NCBI GenBank assembly: GCA_019426215.1
Contig: CM033402.1
Coordinates: 18,295,104-18,359,103, forward strand
From: Buddleja alternifolia
Lineage: Eukaryota > Streptophyta > Magnoliopsida > Lamiales > Scrophulariaceae
Direction of reading: 5' to 3'
Length of the DNA: 64,000 nt
The translations under genes were made by a program, and so were the position numbers. Each line of letters starts with the position of its first letter. The first letter of the stretch is position 1. Positions 1 through 12,000 of this stretch are shown here, piece after piece. The notes below the pieces were generated by a model. The model was not told where the DNA came from. It saw only the letters and a list, made by a program, of their open reading frames with translations, and did no database searches.

Positions 1-398
1 GATTGATCCAGACGGCTAGGTGGATACCTATAAGGCTAGGCTGCAGGTGAAAGAGTATAGTCAAAAGGAGGGCATTGACCATGAGAAAACTTTTTCGCCG
101 GTGGCCATGATCAAATCTATTAGAATTCTGTTAGCCATAGCTGCAAACTTGGATTATGAAATCTGGCAAATGGATGTAAGACTGCATTTCTAAATGGATA
201 CCTCGAGGAGGACATTTATATGCAACAGCCCAATGGCTTCATATCCGAAGCAGATTCTCACAAAGTTTGCAAACTCAATAGATCCATTTATGGACTAAAG
301 CAAGTCTCTCGTAGCTGGTATCTACAGTTCGATGAAGTAGCAAGGAAATATAGCTTCATCAAGAATGAAGACGAACCATGTGTCTACAAAATGGTCAG
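1..398 (+). pseudogene. copia reverse transcriptase fragment (element A, upstream part)
   Basis: This is the N-terminal part of a Ty1/copia reverse transcriptase, which would copy element RNA into DNA in the cytoplasmic particle. Readable motifs are KARLQVKEYSQKEGIDHEKT near 34-100, a QMDV block near 168-180 and YGLKQVSRSWY near 289-321. An in-frame stop lies near position 18 and a frameshift just after the QMDV block (about 180), so it is not functional. The reading frame is cut at 398 by a solo LTR and resumes at 1761. Family assignment is secure; activity is ruled out by the lesions. Confidence 0.85.
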
Positions 399-1755
399 TG
401 TTAGATGTTTTGATGATGACAAGAATATGATAGAACAATTGTATAAGCGTTTGAAAGTTTATTATTTTGTTAGGATTGTAATTTTTATCTTTATAGATTT
501 TTGACTAAGTATTAGATACTGAGTCACTGATAGAATTCTAGGTGAGTCTGTCAAAGATGAAGTTGAAGATCAGCATCTGAAGTCAAGTGAAGATGAAGAT
601 TTGTGTTAAGCGTCTGTCAAACACTAAAAGACTATTTTAGGAATAATGAATCAAGCGATCAAGGATCAGATTCACCTGAAATAAATTCTCAAGTCATGAA
701 GGATTTAAATGCAATTATCAATGGACATTTATTTCCAACGGGAAATAAATTCAAAACTCATTAAAAGCCTGATAAGTGCATTAAATGTGATAAGGCATTA
801 TGACTTGTGGACAAGCCACCTTTTGACTAGACTGTCAGGATTCAGAGTTCAAAGTTTGCTTATGTCCAGTCGAAAACAGTAAAAATTCAGGAATGTTAGA
901 AAAAAGACTATTTACGCGCTGCGTGAGAAACACACGCCTGCATGTGTCCAACAGAAAAATCCCAAGAATTCTCTATAAATAGTACCCTTCAGCAAACCCT
1001 AAAAACATATACGTACATGCACAAGAAAAGGTCAAAACGTTGCTGAAAATATTCTTGAGAAAAGCTTATAAACTCCATAGCCAAAATCCTTCAAGCTTTT
1101 CATATACATTCCAAAGACAGTCACTGATATCTCAAACATCTTCATAGAAGAACCTTACACTCTTATTGAGATATCCTAAGTTGTTTGAACTTTCTAAGAT
1201 CAAACAAACCAGTGACAAAAACCCTCAACCTCTTTCATCTGAGTGAGAAAGTTGTTGATCTACAAACATCATTTCTGTGTGAGAGAAGCTTGCTGAAGAA
1301 GGTCTTCATTGGAGCTGAAGTCTGTGTGATCAATGAGCTCAAGATCGTCTTCCCTTTCCTCTATTTTGTAGAAGCCTCTGTGTGATCCTTCGATAATCAA
1401 CTTAGTGGAATTCCTCCGAGTGTCAAGGAGAAGAAGGACGTAGCTGGGATTACATCACCCAGTGAACCTTACATATCTTGTGTTATTAACTGTTTTATTG
1501 CTTTATTTTACTATTTACATTATATCTTGAAAAAGTCTTTAAAAACGGTTAAGCGATTATTTGGTTAAAGAGAACGCTAAGCTTAAAAATCATTTCCATT
1601 GTGCTAACCCTAATTAAGCGATTGAAGCATTACCCTACTTTGGTAACTACTGAAATAACTAAGTCTAAGTTATCTTATCTTTAGCGCCTGACCTAGCGCC
1701 TTGCTTACCAGGCGTTCAAAATCTTAAAAATTTCGTATGCCACTTAGGACCACCA
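399..1755 (+). mobile_element. Solo LTR of the Sirevirus-like family
   Basis: The segment starts TGTTAGATGTTTTGATGATG and ends CACTTAGGACCACCA. These are the same termini as the LTRs of elements B, C and D, here in the plus orientation. It is flanked by a perfect 5-bp target duplication GTCAG (394-398 and 1756-1760). No gag or pol lies between the ends, so this is a solo LTR left by recombination between two LTRs. A TATAAATA box at 974-981 is the probable promoter. Short ORFs inside it have no recognisable product. Confidence 0.93.
974..981 (+). promoter_or_regulatory. TATA box of solo LTR
   Basis: TATAAATA within the solo LTR. The same CCTATAAATAG-type box occurs in the matching part of the B and C LTRs, on the minus strand near 15550 and 22108-22114. 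It probably marks the U3/R boundary of the family. Confidence 0.6.
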
Positions 1756-1760
1756 GTCAG

Positions 1761-2840
1761 TGGGAGCAAGTTGACATTCCTGGTTCTATATGTAGATGAC
1801 ATATTACTTATTGGGAATGACATAGGCTTATTGAAGTTAGTCAAGACATGGCTCTCAAGCACGTTCTCCATGAAAGACTTGGGAGAAGCTTATAGGGAAT
1901 GACATGGCTACCTACATTCTGGGAATTCTTCTATATAGAGATAAAGCGAATAAAATGATAGGATTCTCCCAAGCACTCTACCTAGAAAAAGTGCTTAAGA
2001 GATATGAGATGCATAACTCTAAGGGAGGACTTTTGCCCATGAGACATGGTATTTATCTTTCCAAATCTATGAGTCCTAAGATGGACAAGGATATAATGGG
2101 AAAGAGGAATACACCCTATGCATCGGCAGTAGGAAGTCTCATGTACCTGATGTTGTGCACGAGACCGGATCTGGCATATGCTGTGAGCATAGTTTGTAGG
2201 TTTCAAGCAAACCAGGGGGAGCAACACTAGACAGCAGTGAAGTGTATCTTTAAGTACTTAGAAGAACTAAAGATATGCTATTTATATATGGAAATAGAGA
2301 ATTGAAGGTGGATGGTTACACTGAAGCAGATTTTCAATCTGATCCTGATGACCTCAAATCCACCTCTGGTTACATATTCACGCTCAATAGTGGAGCAATG
2401 TATTGGAAAAGTTCCAAACAGAGCACAACTGCCGATTCTACAACCGAGACAGAATATGTGGCTGCCTCAAAGAACTTGTTTGGATGAGAAAGTTCATAGC
2501 TGAACTTCAAGTGGTTCCTAGCATGAAAATATAGTTGCCACTATAGTGTGACAACAATAGAGTAATTGCGCAAGCTAAAGAACCAAGGTCTGACAACAAT
2601 AGAGTAATTGCGCAAGCTAAAGAACCAAGGTCTGACAACAAATCTAAACACGTGGTGAGGAAATATCATATAATACGAGAAATCGTTGGAAGAGGTGATA
2701 TCGCCTTGCAGAAAATAGCCTCGACAAACAACGTGACTGATCTACTCACCAAGACATTATCAAAGGCGGTGCTAGATAAACATCTTGAGAAGATGGGTAT
2801 CAAATACCATAGCAATTGGCGTTGAGTTCAAGTGGGAGAT
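1761..2840 (+). pseudogene. copia reverse transcriptase / RNase H remainder (element A)
   Basis: The reading frame resumes directly after the target duplication with the YVDD active-site box of copia reverse transcriptase (YVDDILLIGND, about 1791-1823), then a GSLMY..TRPDLAYAV block (2130-2187) and an RNase H region (DADF-equivalent degraded at about 2320, STTETEYVAASK at 2431-2475). A frameshift near 1890-1905, stops near 2228 and 2485 and a 42-bp duplication show that it is dead. It ends at the polypurine tract before 2841. Confidence 0.85.
2549..2632 (+). repeat. 42-bp perfect tandem duplication
   Basis: Two consecutive identical 42-bp copies (2549-2590 and 2591-2632) lie in the RNase H C-terminal region of element A. 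The unit is a multiple of three, so it adds 14 codons without shifting frame. It is probably a replication-slippage event. Confidence 0.9.
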
Positions 2841-3242
2841 TGTCAAGTATATGCCCTTAATGCCAATGAGGAATTAGATTGAGTAGGGATTTGATAAGTT
2901 ATTTATATAAACGATTATATGTTTCTATTTATAGAATAAAGGTTTTGATTTTGTTCATATAAATCTAATGGTAAGTGTGTTGAACAAATAAGTCCTTGAG
3001 ATTTGAAGATAGAATTTCCACCTCTTATGGATGAGGGGAGGCACTAGAAGAATCATGTACTTAATCTCTTAAAAGATAGTTCGCGAGTTAAGGAATTTAA
3101 TTGGGCATTAAAATTCAACTCCTATGACACCTGCTTTGACAAGAAAGTGCTAGTAGAACACTGATTAGATAGTGGGAGCTGGTATTATAAATATAGTTAA
3201 TGAAATTAACATATGTGAGCTGGTGTTATAAACATAGTTAAA
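2841..3242 (+). mobile_element. Truncated 3' LTR of element A
   Basis: It begins TGTCAAGTATATGCCC directly after a polypurine tract. No LTR end is seen: at about 3241-3243 the sequence changes abruptly into the interior of a Sirevirus LTR. A degenerate direct repeat of a GAGCTGGT..ATAAA..ATAGTTAA unit sits at about 3177-3240, next to the junction. Confidence 0.7.
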
Positions 3243-3725
3243 GAAAGTGCTTATCACATTTAATGCTCTTATAAGCATTTAATGCTTTTGAATTAAATAC
3301 CTGTTGGTATTTAATGCTCTGAGAATAATTGCATTAAACTCCTTCTGGACTTGGAAATAAATTCAGGTGAAATCCATCATTGATAGATGCCTATCCATCC
3401 TTGAATTGCTTCTTCCTAATAAGGTAACACTTGATATAGCTGGATATTTAGACGCTTGGAAACTTCATCTTCATTAAGACTTCAGGCGCTTGAGTCTTCA
3501 AACTTAACTACTGATAAGCTCACTCAGAATTCATCAGACGCTCAGCCTAAGACTACTTAGCCTAACAATCGAGAACAAATCGAAACGAAGCCTTTAAAGC
3601 CTATTACAAATCTAACGCTTCAAAGCTTATATATGATTTCTACTAAAATCAAACTCACATAATTTGGGGTCTAACAAAAACTCCTAATTGTCATCATCAA
3701 AACATCTGACATGAAATTCCTAACA
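3243..3725 (-). mobile_element. Truncated 3' LTR of element B
   Basis: This matches 15728-16206 of the 5' LTR nearly base for base and ends, in plus coordinates, at CCTAACA (the TG end on the minus strand). The rest of the LTR, about 1.08 kb, is missing at the junction with element A. Confidence 0.9.
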
Positions 3726-3739
3726 ATTTCCCCCTTTTT
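3726..3739 (-). promoter_or_regulatory. Polypurine tract of element B
   Basis: On the minus strand this reads AAAAAGGGGGAAAT directly against the LTR start. It is the plus-strand primer site for reverse transcription. Confidence 0.85.
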
Positions 3740-6700
3740 GATGATGGCAATACTTACTCTTTTATAGTTTAAGAGTTAGACAGCCAAAATAAAAGTTAGC
3801 TTTGGTTAGATAAGGTTAGTTAAAGTTAGTTACGCTTCAACGAGTTATTTCAGCTGAAAAATGCATTTTATATATGTCAATGATTACAAGCATTTTTACA
3901 ACTAAACAAAAAAAAATTATAAGAGACAAGAATATAGATAATGCAAATCAAAAAGCTTTAACGACTTGGTCTAACTTTGTATCATTTGGACATTTCAGCT
4001 CGAATAGCTTCAATTATGCTATCCTCCAAGGTCATCATCGCTTCATGATCTTTGTCGATTATGAGCTTATTCTCTTCCTTTTGTCTCTTCTTGAAATCAG
4101 CAAAGTGCTTGTCCCAATCAGTTGGGTCAATACCAATATACCTTAAGCAAATTCTGAAAGTTTGGTTGAAGTCAGACATCTGCCTTTCTTCAGCTAAAAT
4201 TCTTGGATCTGTCGGTTCTGGAATCGATGCTCTTTGAAGAGGAATGTCAAACTGTTCAAGCCGTGCTTTAGTAGGTATTGGTAGATTGGGATATAAATCT
4301 AGTGGAGGTTCTCTTAGCATTCTACTAGACGCTCCAGCAGAATCACTTACTCCATAAGCAGGTATCCAAGATGGGGGACTTAGCGCAAAAAGAGGAGATA
4401 TTAACTGACACTTCGGCGGCGGAAGAGGTTCTTGAGCTCTTGAACTGGATGCTCTCCTCTTCTCCCCTTTTCTTTTCTCTTCCCCCTTATTGCCATCATC
4501 ACTCTGCATGAAGTGTTCTGTTAGCAGGCTGACTTGATTAGTAATCTGAGACATGGAAGTTGTAAGATCATTCTGATGCTTGTCGAAATGTTCCTGTAAG
4601 GCAAGGATCTTAACGCTGATAGCATCATTAAGTGAAGTTTCTAAGTTGTCTAAACGCTGTTCAAGTCGTTCTTGCATGGCGAGTAGCTTGGCGTTGGTAG
4701 CATCAGTCATATCTTGAAAATCTTTTTGACACTCATTAACAGCTGCTTGAGCAGAACCGCGCATATGAGCAATTTGGGCGTTCATAGTCTGAGATTCAAT
4801 CTTTGCCAAATCCGTCTTAATCCAGTGGAGAGATTCTTCATTCTGAGTAGCTTGATTGCTCATCTCCTCTAAGACAGATTTCAGCAAAGGTCCAAAATGT
4901 TGACTCACATCCGATGGAACCGCTTGAGGAGCCGGTCGCTTGAATCTTGATGTATGCTTGAGTGAGTCAAGGAGAGCTTGATATGCAGGATCAAAAATTA
5001 TACTGCGTACATCAATTTGAAGATCCTCAGTACTATTAGTAATAACAAGTTTAGGAGCATCAGGAATATCCTCTGGTTGAGGCGCTTGAACTGGTTCTGC
5101 AGCAAACGATGGAATATTTTCAACTTCGAAGGGTGCAGACGCTTCAGCTAACTTAGCAGATTTTTTCTCAGGAGCTGACTCTGGTTGGCGAAAATCATCA
5201 AATTGGAAGTTCCAATTTGCTATATCTGCATATGAGTTTGAAGCCGCTTCCAGCAGTTCGGTTAGGCGTGAGCGAGAGATGCAAGTCCCTTGAATGAAGG
5301 TGCGGAGTGGATAATCTCTGTCTTGGACGTACATTGGACCCATGATGTCCAATACGTGGTTTAGAAAGATCCTTAACTGTGGCGTCGGAATGGGAAATAA
5401 TGTATCTGGGCAGTAATGCAAGGAAAATCCGATAATCCAATCTGTAGGGAGACGCTGTGACTTGTGAGCTTCTGGCACATACCTGCAGTAATAATCTTCC
5501 AAAAACTGATACACTGCCCGAGCTATGCCTTGAATGCGTTCAAGTAAGGAAAGAACATAGGCATAATGATCGCTTACTTACTATCTGATAGAAGGTAGAA
5601 GTGGATAACCTTGGAAGTTTCGAATCCTTGAACCATTTGGCTTCCGTAGATTTTCAGTGAAGATTTTGTCGAAATGAGGAATTGGAGCCTTGATCTTCAT
5701 CATCAATCGAAAGTTTTCATCGCAGTGACTTGGTGAGAAGTTCAAGCAGGATGGAGATGAACTGCCACTGGTGGACGCTTGAGCATTGAATTGGAGGGGA
5801 GTAATGGACAGTCTGTGCAACGCTTGAAGCAGACACTGCTCTATCTGTTGACGGACTTTAGGCAGCTTGGCAACAGGTCCAACTAGCTCTTGACGCTTCA
5901 GAAGACAATACTTGGCAAACTGACGCTTCTTGTTTTGCATGCCTATGCCAAATAGATGGGGAGCTTGAACTAATTTTGTGAACGTATATCTCTGGCCCAC
6001 ATACGCTTCAACCCAGTTGACTTCTGCCATATAGTAGTCTGTTCCAGCATTGACCATAGCTCGAATGCCTTCATGATGGATATCTCTAATAGACTCAAAG
6101 CGATATCTATCAGTTTGATAGTTAGCATTCCAGACACTATCAAAATATGCATCAGCTTCAGTCTTGATCAAATTCGTTAGAGATTCGATACGCTCACCGG
6201 CATGAACTCCTTTATTTTTCCACAGTCGAAGAGGATTAACAGAATTCTTGTTCTCATCACTGTTTGCTATAAGAGGAAAATGCGTGTAACCTTCTCTGTT
6301 TAAGAGTTCCTCTGAAAGGTTGAGACACTCTGGGCAAAAAGGATCATACACTCTGATGTTGTAGTCTCTCAAAGCAAAACCAGTAGACTTACTGTGCCCA
6401 TAATCTAGATAGTAGGCGAGGTCCATATCACACCTAGGAGTTCTACCTCCTTGTCTGTCTTGTTGAAGAATAAGAGAAGATGGTATCTGACCAGGAGATT
6501 TACCAAGTTGAAGGGCCAGATAGTACTTCCTCTCAATTTTTGTCAGCTCGGTGTTGAATACTATATCCCTGATCTGCTTGTCGATGTCAATTAGCGAGGC
6601 TACTTCATTCTCAGCATTAATGTATCTTTCTTCATTATATCCAGCTGGAATAAAGTCTTCTTCGAGGGCTGGGGGCATAAAATTGATTGAATGATCAGTC

Positions 6701-6947
6701 GTCTTCAGTGGGTCCAGCTTGAAGAAGTGCTTTGGCTTTGTAATGTCTTCAGCAACGCTCTGACCTTCTGAGCGTGCCTCTGTTATAGCAAAAACATTAG
6801 TTGACGCTTGAACCTTTTGGGGAGCAGGTTCCTCTATTTCAAGTGTAGCAGCTTCTGCGGCAACGTCTTTGGCAATAGCCACAACTTCTGTCATCTCAAC
6901 ATCAAGGTGGACGTCTGTTGATGCTTCAGCAGTAGCTGGAACTAAAG

Positions 6948-7031
6948 CTGTAACACATGAACTATCCTCTATAAGAGCAGGATCTTTTACAGATGTAGGA
7001 ATAGAAATGTTGTGGGAAGAAATAAACTTAC
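6948..7031 (-). other. Putative 84-bp intron in the 3' gene of element B
   Basis: Minus-strand donor TTAAG|GTAAGTTT and acceptor GTTACAG|CT. Removing it joins exon 1 to the long exon 3 frame in phase 1, the same phase as the introns of C and D. No middle exon is present in this copy. This is a prediction from sequence only. Confidence 0.55.
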
Positions 7032-7044
7032 CTTAAGAACTTAT

Positions 7045-7140
7045 CTCAACAGCAACGTGAGTGCCTGGCTCAACAGCAACTTGAGCACTTGGCTCAGCAG
7101 CAACTTGAGCGCTTGGCTCAACAGTCTCAAGCTCTTCAGG
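7045..7140 (-). repeat. 24-bp coding tandem repeats
   Basis: Three near-identical 24-bp units (7045-7068, 7069-7092, 7093-7116) and a degenerate fourth. On the coding (minus) strand each encodes an octapeptide of the type VEPSAQVA, in the linker of the B 3' gene. The C and D copies do not show this array. Confidence 0.85.
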
Positions 7141-8252
7141 AACAGGAGCAGCTTGACGCTTGCTTGTCCTGGTACGCTTAAAGATCTTCTTTACATGTAG
7201 TCCTTTAATAGCTTGAGCGCTTGAGCAGGAGGGGCGGTAGATGGTTCCTCAAAATCTATTTGTTTAATAATCCCTTCCAGCTTCCTATGCCTGATGAGAG
7301 GAATCTTGTCCTCTACATCCTCATGAGTGTTCTTATCATCCTTTTAAGGAGAAGGAATGACTTGAGCCTTGGGCTTTCTGGGAGCCCTCTTCTTTGTTGC
7401 AGTCGGACGCTTCACGGCTTCTTTTGGAACTGGACGCTCAGCTTCTTCATCTGACGCTTCGCGTACCTCCAGACGCTTAGATAGTGATCTAGCAGCACCA
7501 CCAACTTTGGGAGGATTGAAAAGATTGTTCAGAATTCTTCTTCCCAACATCTTGGTCTTGTTCAGCGGTTGACCAGATGAGTAGACACAGTCTGATTTAT
7601 ACAACAGGTTGCTTAAAATAAGCCCATAAGGTTTATTTGGGGCGCTTAAACAGTCTCTAAACCTTCCAAATACATACTCACTCCAGTTTATCTTGATATT
7701 GAGGAGTATCGCCCTCATCATCTGAAATTGCACTGGGTTTACCTTATCAAAGGTACCCACTCTGCATTCTATAATCTTGCTACAGAAGTCAGCCAACAGT
7801 TGGTATTTGGATACCCGATCTTTCTTTTCAAAGTGCTGTTTGCAGGGTACACCTTCATAAGCACTCATGGTTGTCCATGCTTCTTTGATTTGATTCAAAG
7901 TGACGCAATCTAATGTCTCACCCTCATTTGGGAGATTGAAGTTCCTGGCAATGGAAACACCAAACAAAACAAATTCCTTTGGTGGCTCCTTCTTAGATAG
8001 AGGAATGAAATAAGAGATAGACTTCTTGTCTGTAGAGAGTTTAGCAGTTTTCCAGAAGAGGTCGACTTCTGTTGGAAACAGATAGGAATACTTAGTGATG
8101 AATGTTTTGAGCCCAGCCTTGGTTACCATGTCCATCATATGAGTTAGGTTGATCTGAGGTTGTTCATAAAGAAATTTCCAATCGACAACAAGGCCTTCAC
8201 TTGCCTTGATGATAGGCTTGGCCAAAGTAGAAGCAGATTTCTTTGGTGCCAT

Positions 8253-9092
8253 TTTCAGTGAAAGAGATGAACTAAGATCTTTCTTTTGATTTGAAAGAGA
8301 GAGAGAGAGAGAGAGAGAGTAAAATTTGCAGAGAGTAAACTAAATAATTTTCTACAAAAATAGTGTTTTAAATGACACAGAAGGAAAATTTTGAAACTTG
8401 TGTTCTCTAGTCTCTGTAGGATTTAGACACGTGTAAAGAATTTCTTTTAATTTTGAATCTCAGCCATGAAAATATTAACTGCGAACGCGAGTTTTGTGTA
8501 AGAGAGAGAAGTTGCATTTGGTAACTCCCATATATAATGATTTGACATCGGAGAGTTAAATTTTGAAAAACGTTTGGGATTTTAAAAGTGTAGTACACGC
8601 GCCTAATGGTACACTGACACGTACATAGACACGGGCTATTTCTGAACCACCATTTTGAAAAGTTTTGATTACCCGCCAGTTTGATGTGATGGAAGCGTGT
8701 AGATAAAGTACAACATAGACTGTTGAGTCTATCCACTACTTCAAGAAGCTTGGAAAATTTATGCATGAATTTTATAAATGACTTTATATTGAGTATTGAA
8801 TGGAATTGGTTCAACGCTTAACAGATACCATTCGTTGTTAAATTTATATTGACGCTTGAAATTTAGATCCTTCTATATTTTTAGCGTCAACATATTGTGC
8901 ATAAATAATTCTGAGCGTTGATGATCATGCATATGAAAGTTTTTGATCATTGACGCTTGGAATATGTTTCAAGTACAATTTTAAGATTCCCCTTAAGTTT
9001 GATAACTTGTAACAACTTTGCAAAATCTTTTGGACATAAATAAAGTGGATTCCCCCTAAATCATATGTCTAATAAAATATGATGCATAATGA
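8253..9092 (-). promoter_or_regulatory. Conserved spacer and probable internal promoter of element B
   Basis: This 840-bp stretch between the pol stop and the ATG of the 3' gene holds no ORF of substance. It matches the equivalent 0.84-kb blocks of C and D. Next to the ATG lies a (GA)n tract (8296-8319; CT-rich leader on the minus strand). Further upstream is a conserved block at about 8590-8760, then an array of AGCG-core motifs in both orientations (8815-8965). The TATA-like box of C and D is degraded here. Confidence 0.55.
8296..8319 (+). repeat. (AG)n microsatellite
   Basis: Uninterrupted AG dinucleotide run of about 12 units. On the minus strand it forms a CT-rich leader just upstream of the 3' gene ATG of element B. 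Confidence 0.95.
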
Positions 9093-12000
9093 TTAAGCGT
9101 TTAAATCAATCATACCTAATTCACTTCTCAAAGTGAGAAAACGTTGTTCGTTGCGCGCTTTGGTGAAGACATCTGCCAATTGTTTGTTAGTTCCAATAAA
9201 ATGCATGGAGATATCTTTCTTTTGAACATGGTCACAAAGAAAATGGTATCTAATGTCAATATGTTTGGTTCTGGAATGGAGAAAGGGGTTTTGAGTCATG
9301 GTTAGAGCGCTTTGGTTATCACAATGAATGGGGGTTGGACCTAGGATTATACCATAATCTCTAAGTTGTCGCCTCATCCATAACACTTGTGCCCAACAAC
9401 TTCCTACAGCTACATACTCAGCTTCGGCTGTAGAGGTAGCTATGGATTGTTGTTTCTTACTATGCCATGAAACTAACCTACCACCTAGAAATTGACATGT
9501 ACCACTAGTATTCTTACGATCTATTTTGCAACCTGCAAAATCTGCATCTGAGTAACCAATTAATTCAAAAGGAGAGTCCCTAGGATACCATAAGCCCACA
9601 TTTTGTGTGCCTTTTAGGTATTTAAGGATCTTCTTGGCAGCAATTAAGTGTGACTCTTTAGGATCGGCTTGAAACCGTGCACACATGCATACCGAAAACA
9701 TAATATCAAGTCTACTAGAAGTAAGATAAAGAAGTGATCCATTGATACCTCTATAATTAGTGATATCAATCTTCTTGCCACTTTCATCTTTATCTAACTT
9801 AAGCGTTTGGCTCATTGGAATTTTTGAATATGATGCATTTTCCATACCAAATTTCTTAATCATATCTCTTGTATATTTAGCTTGGTTAATAAATATGCCA
9901 TTAAGGAGTTGTTTAACTTGTAATCCTAAGAAGAAAGTTAATTCACCCATCATGCTCATTTCAAATTGTTCTTGCATCATTTTCGGAAATTTCTCACACA
10001 GACGCTTGTTAGTAGAACCAAATATAATATCATCAACATAAATTTGGACTAAGAGAATATCTTCATCATTGGTAATCTTAAATAACGTTGTATCAACGCT
10101 GCCTTTTGAAAAGCCTTTGCCAATAAGGAAAATAGAGAGAGTGTCATACCATGCTCGGGGTGCTTGCTTAAGCCCATAAAGCACTTTGTCTAGCTTGTAA
10201 ACCATACCCTTACCATGGTTGTTGATGAATCCCGGTGGTTGCTCCACATATACTTCTTCTTGGAGTTGACCATTCAGGAAGGCACTCTTCACATCCATTT
10301 GATACACTGTAAATTTGTTGAACGCTGCATACGCTAGAAACATAAGAATTGCTTCAAGACGGGCGACATGAGCATATGTCTCATCAAAGTCAATTTCCTC
10401 TTCTTGGCAATATCCTTGAGCAACGAGTCTAGCCTTGTTCCTTATCACAATCCCATTCTCATCCATCTTATTTCTATATGCCCATCTAGTTCCAATAACT
10501 CCTTGGTAAGTTGGTCTTGGTACTAACGTCCAAACCTTACTACGCTAGAATTGATTGAGCTCTTCTTGCATGGCTTCAATCCAACTTGGATTGCTTAGCG
10601 CTTCATCCACTTTCTTAGGCTCAATTTGAGATAGAAAACTTGCGAACATAGACTCATTAAATGTAGCAGCTCTAGTCCTAACAGGCGCTTCAATATCTAC
10701 AATAATCTGCTCAGGTGGATGATCACGCAGCCATAGTCTATCTGGTTGGAATGGGTTAAGAGGTTGAACAGACGCTTGATGATCAGACGATTGACTTCCT
10801 TTTTGCGTAGGCGCTTCAAGTTCACCAATCCATGTTTGCTCTCAATGATCACTTTCTTCATGATCATCAGTAGATCTTGCATTGTTATCCGAAATATCCT
10901 CACGAGTAATCTTAGGAGGTGGCACTGAGATCTCATCATCGTCGTCACTATCATCATCAATTGTAATCTTAGATGCATGATGACATAGATCTTCAAGTCC
11001 TACATCATTCACATTAACCTTACTCGGTTCTTGGTTAGCATCATCAAAAATAACATGAATAGATTCTTCAACCTTCGATTTGATCTTGTTTAAGATGCAA
11101 ATATTCTTTCCATTCTTGGAGTAGCCTAGAAAGATTCCCTCATCCGCTTTAGGATCAAATGTCTTTAGGCTTTGGGATCCATTATTATGGATAAAACATT
11201 TCGAACCAAAGACATGAAAGTGTGAAACATTTAGCTTACGTCCCTTCCACAGTTCATATGGAGTTTTCTCATGCAGCGGTTTTGGTGTAACAGGCAGTAT
11301 TGATCGCTTCGGCCAAAAACATAGGAGCAAGCTTGGACTCTGCTAACATTGTCCTAGCAGCTTCCTTGAGCATTCTGTTCCGGCGCTCAGCAACACCATT
11401 TTGTTGGGGAGTTCTGGGAGCTGAATACTCATGATGTATTCCATTCTCTGCACAAAACTTCTCAACAACCTTGTTAGTAAACTCAGTACTGTGATCGTTC
11501 TTATTCTTGCAACTTTAAGATTTTTCAATGTTTGAAGTTGCCAAATAAGCGTTGTTAACTTGTCACATGTTTCATCTTTAGATGAAAGAAATTCCACCCA
11601 AGTGAATCGAGAGAAATCATCCACTATCACCAAAGTATATTTTTTACCACTCACACTGATCGTTTGAACGGGTCCAAAAAAATCCATGTGAAGTCGTTCA
11701 AGTATTCTAGAGCTAGATAGATGAGGTTTTCTCTTGAAGGATGATTTGACTTGTTTGCCCATTTGACAAGACAAAGGCGATCCTTATGAAATGATCCTTT
11801 TGGTAATCCCTCTACAAGATTTAGATTTATAAGCTGAGAGATTGCCTTAAAGTTGAGGTGATTCATTTTTCTATGCCATAACCAACCCGTTTTAGATTCA
11901 TTTTTAGCAACAAAACAAGTTGGATTGTTATCAAGTGTTGAACCCCAATCTACCAAATATACATTGTTTGTTCTTTTACCTTTCAATTTAGTAGACTTAG

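Larger units (their letters stand above)
1..3242 (+). mobile_element. Element A: decayed Ty1/copia retrotransposon, 3' part
   Basis: The sequence enters the window inside the reverse transcriptase and runs through RNase H to a polypurine tract (AAGTGGGAGA, about 2830-2839) and the start of a 3' LTR at 2841. The visible protein pieces are copia-like in order and motif. The element has frameshifts and stops, a solo LTR insertion at 399-1755, and its 3' LTR is cut off at about 3242 where element B begins. The 5' half lies outside the window. The wording of its RT suggests a Tnt1/Tork-like rather than Sirevirus copia, but lineage is an inference. Confidence 0.85.
3982..8252 (-). pseudogene. Large 3' gene (env position) of element B, one intron-like gap
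   Basis: A long gene of unknown function lies downstream of pol. Exon 1 starts at an ATG at 8252 (MAPKK) and runs to 7032, with an in-frame stop near 7344, a frameshift near 7200 and a stop directly before a GTAAGT donor. Exon 3 runs 6947-3982 and is open for about 989 codons except for a TAG-TAA pair at 5575-5580. The N-terminal 250 residues form a globular region conserved in C and D (..KPYGLILSNLL.. block). A basic linker with octapeptide repeats follows, then long helical, probably coiled-coil stretches (about 4520-4900) and a KGEEKRKGEKRR basic patch. I see no signal peptide or membrane span, so a true envelope protein is doubtful. The position matches the env-like ORFs of SIRE elements. 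Confidence 0.75.

Noticed and set aside
3982..5514. A true viral envelope gene
   Set aside because: The position matches env-like ORFs, but no signal peptide, membrane span or furin-like site is visible in any copy.
7045..7140. CRISPR-like spaced repeats
   Set aside because: The units are directly adjacent without spacers, in coding sequence of a plant retroelement.
7012..7200. Plus-strand ORF with LNSNLSAWL repeats
   Set aside because: Antisense reading of the 24-bp coding repeats in the B 3' gene.
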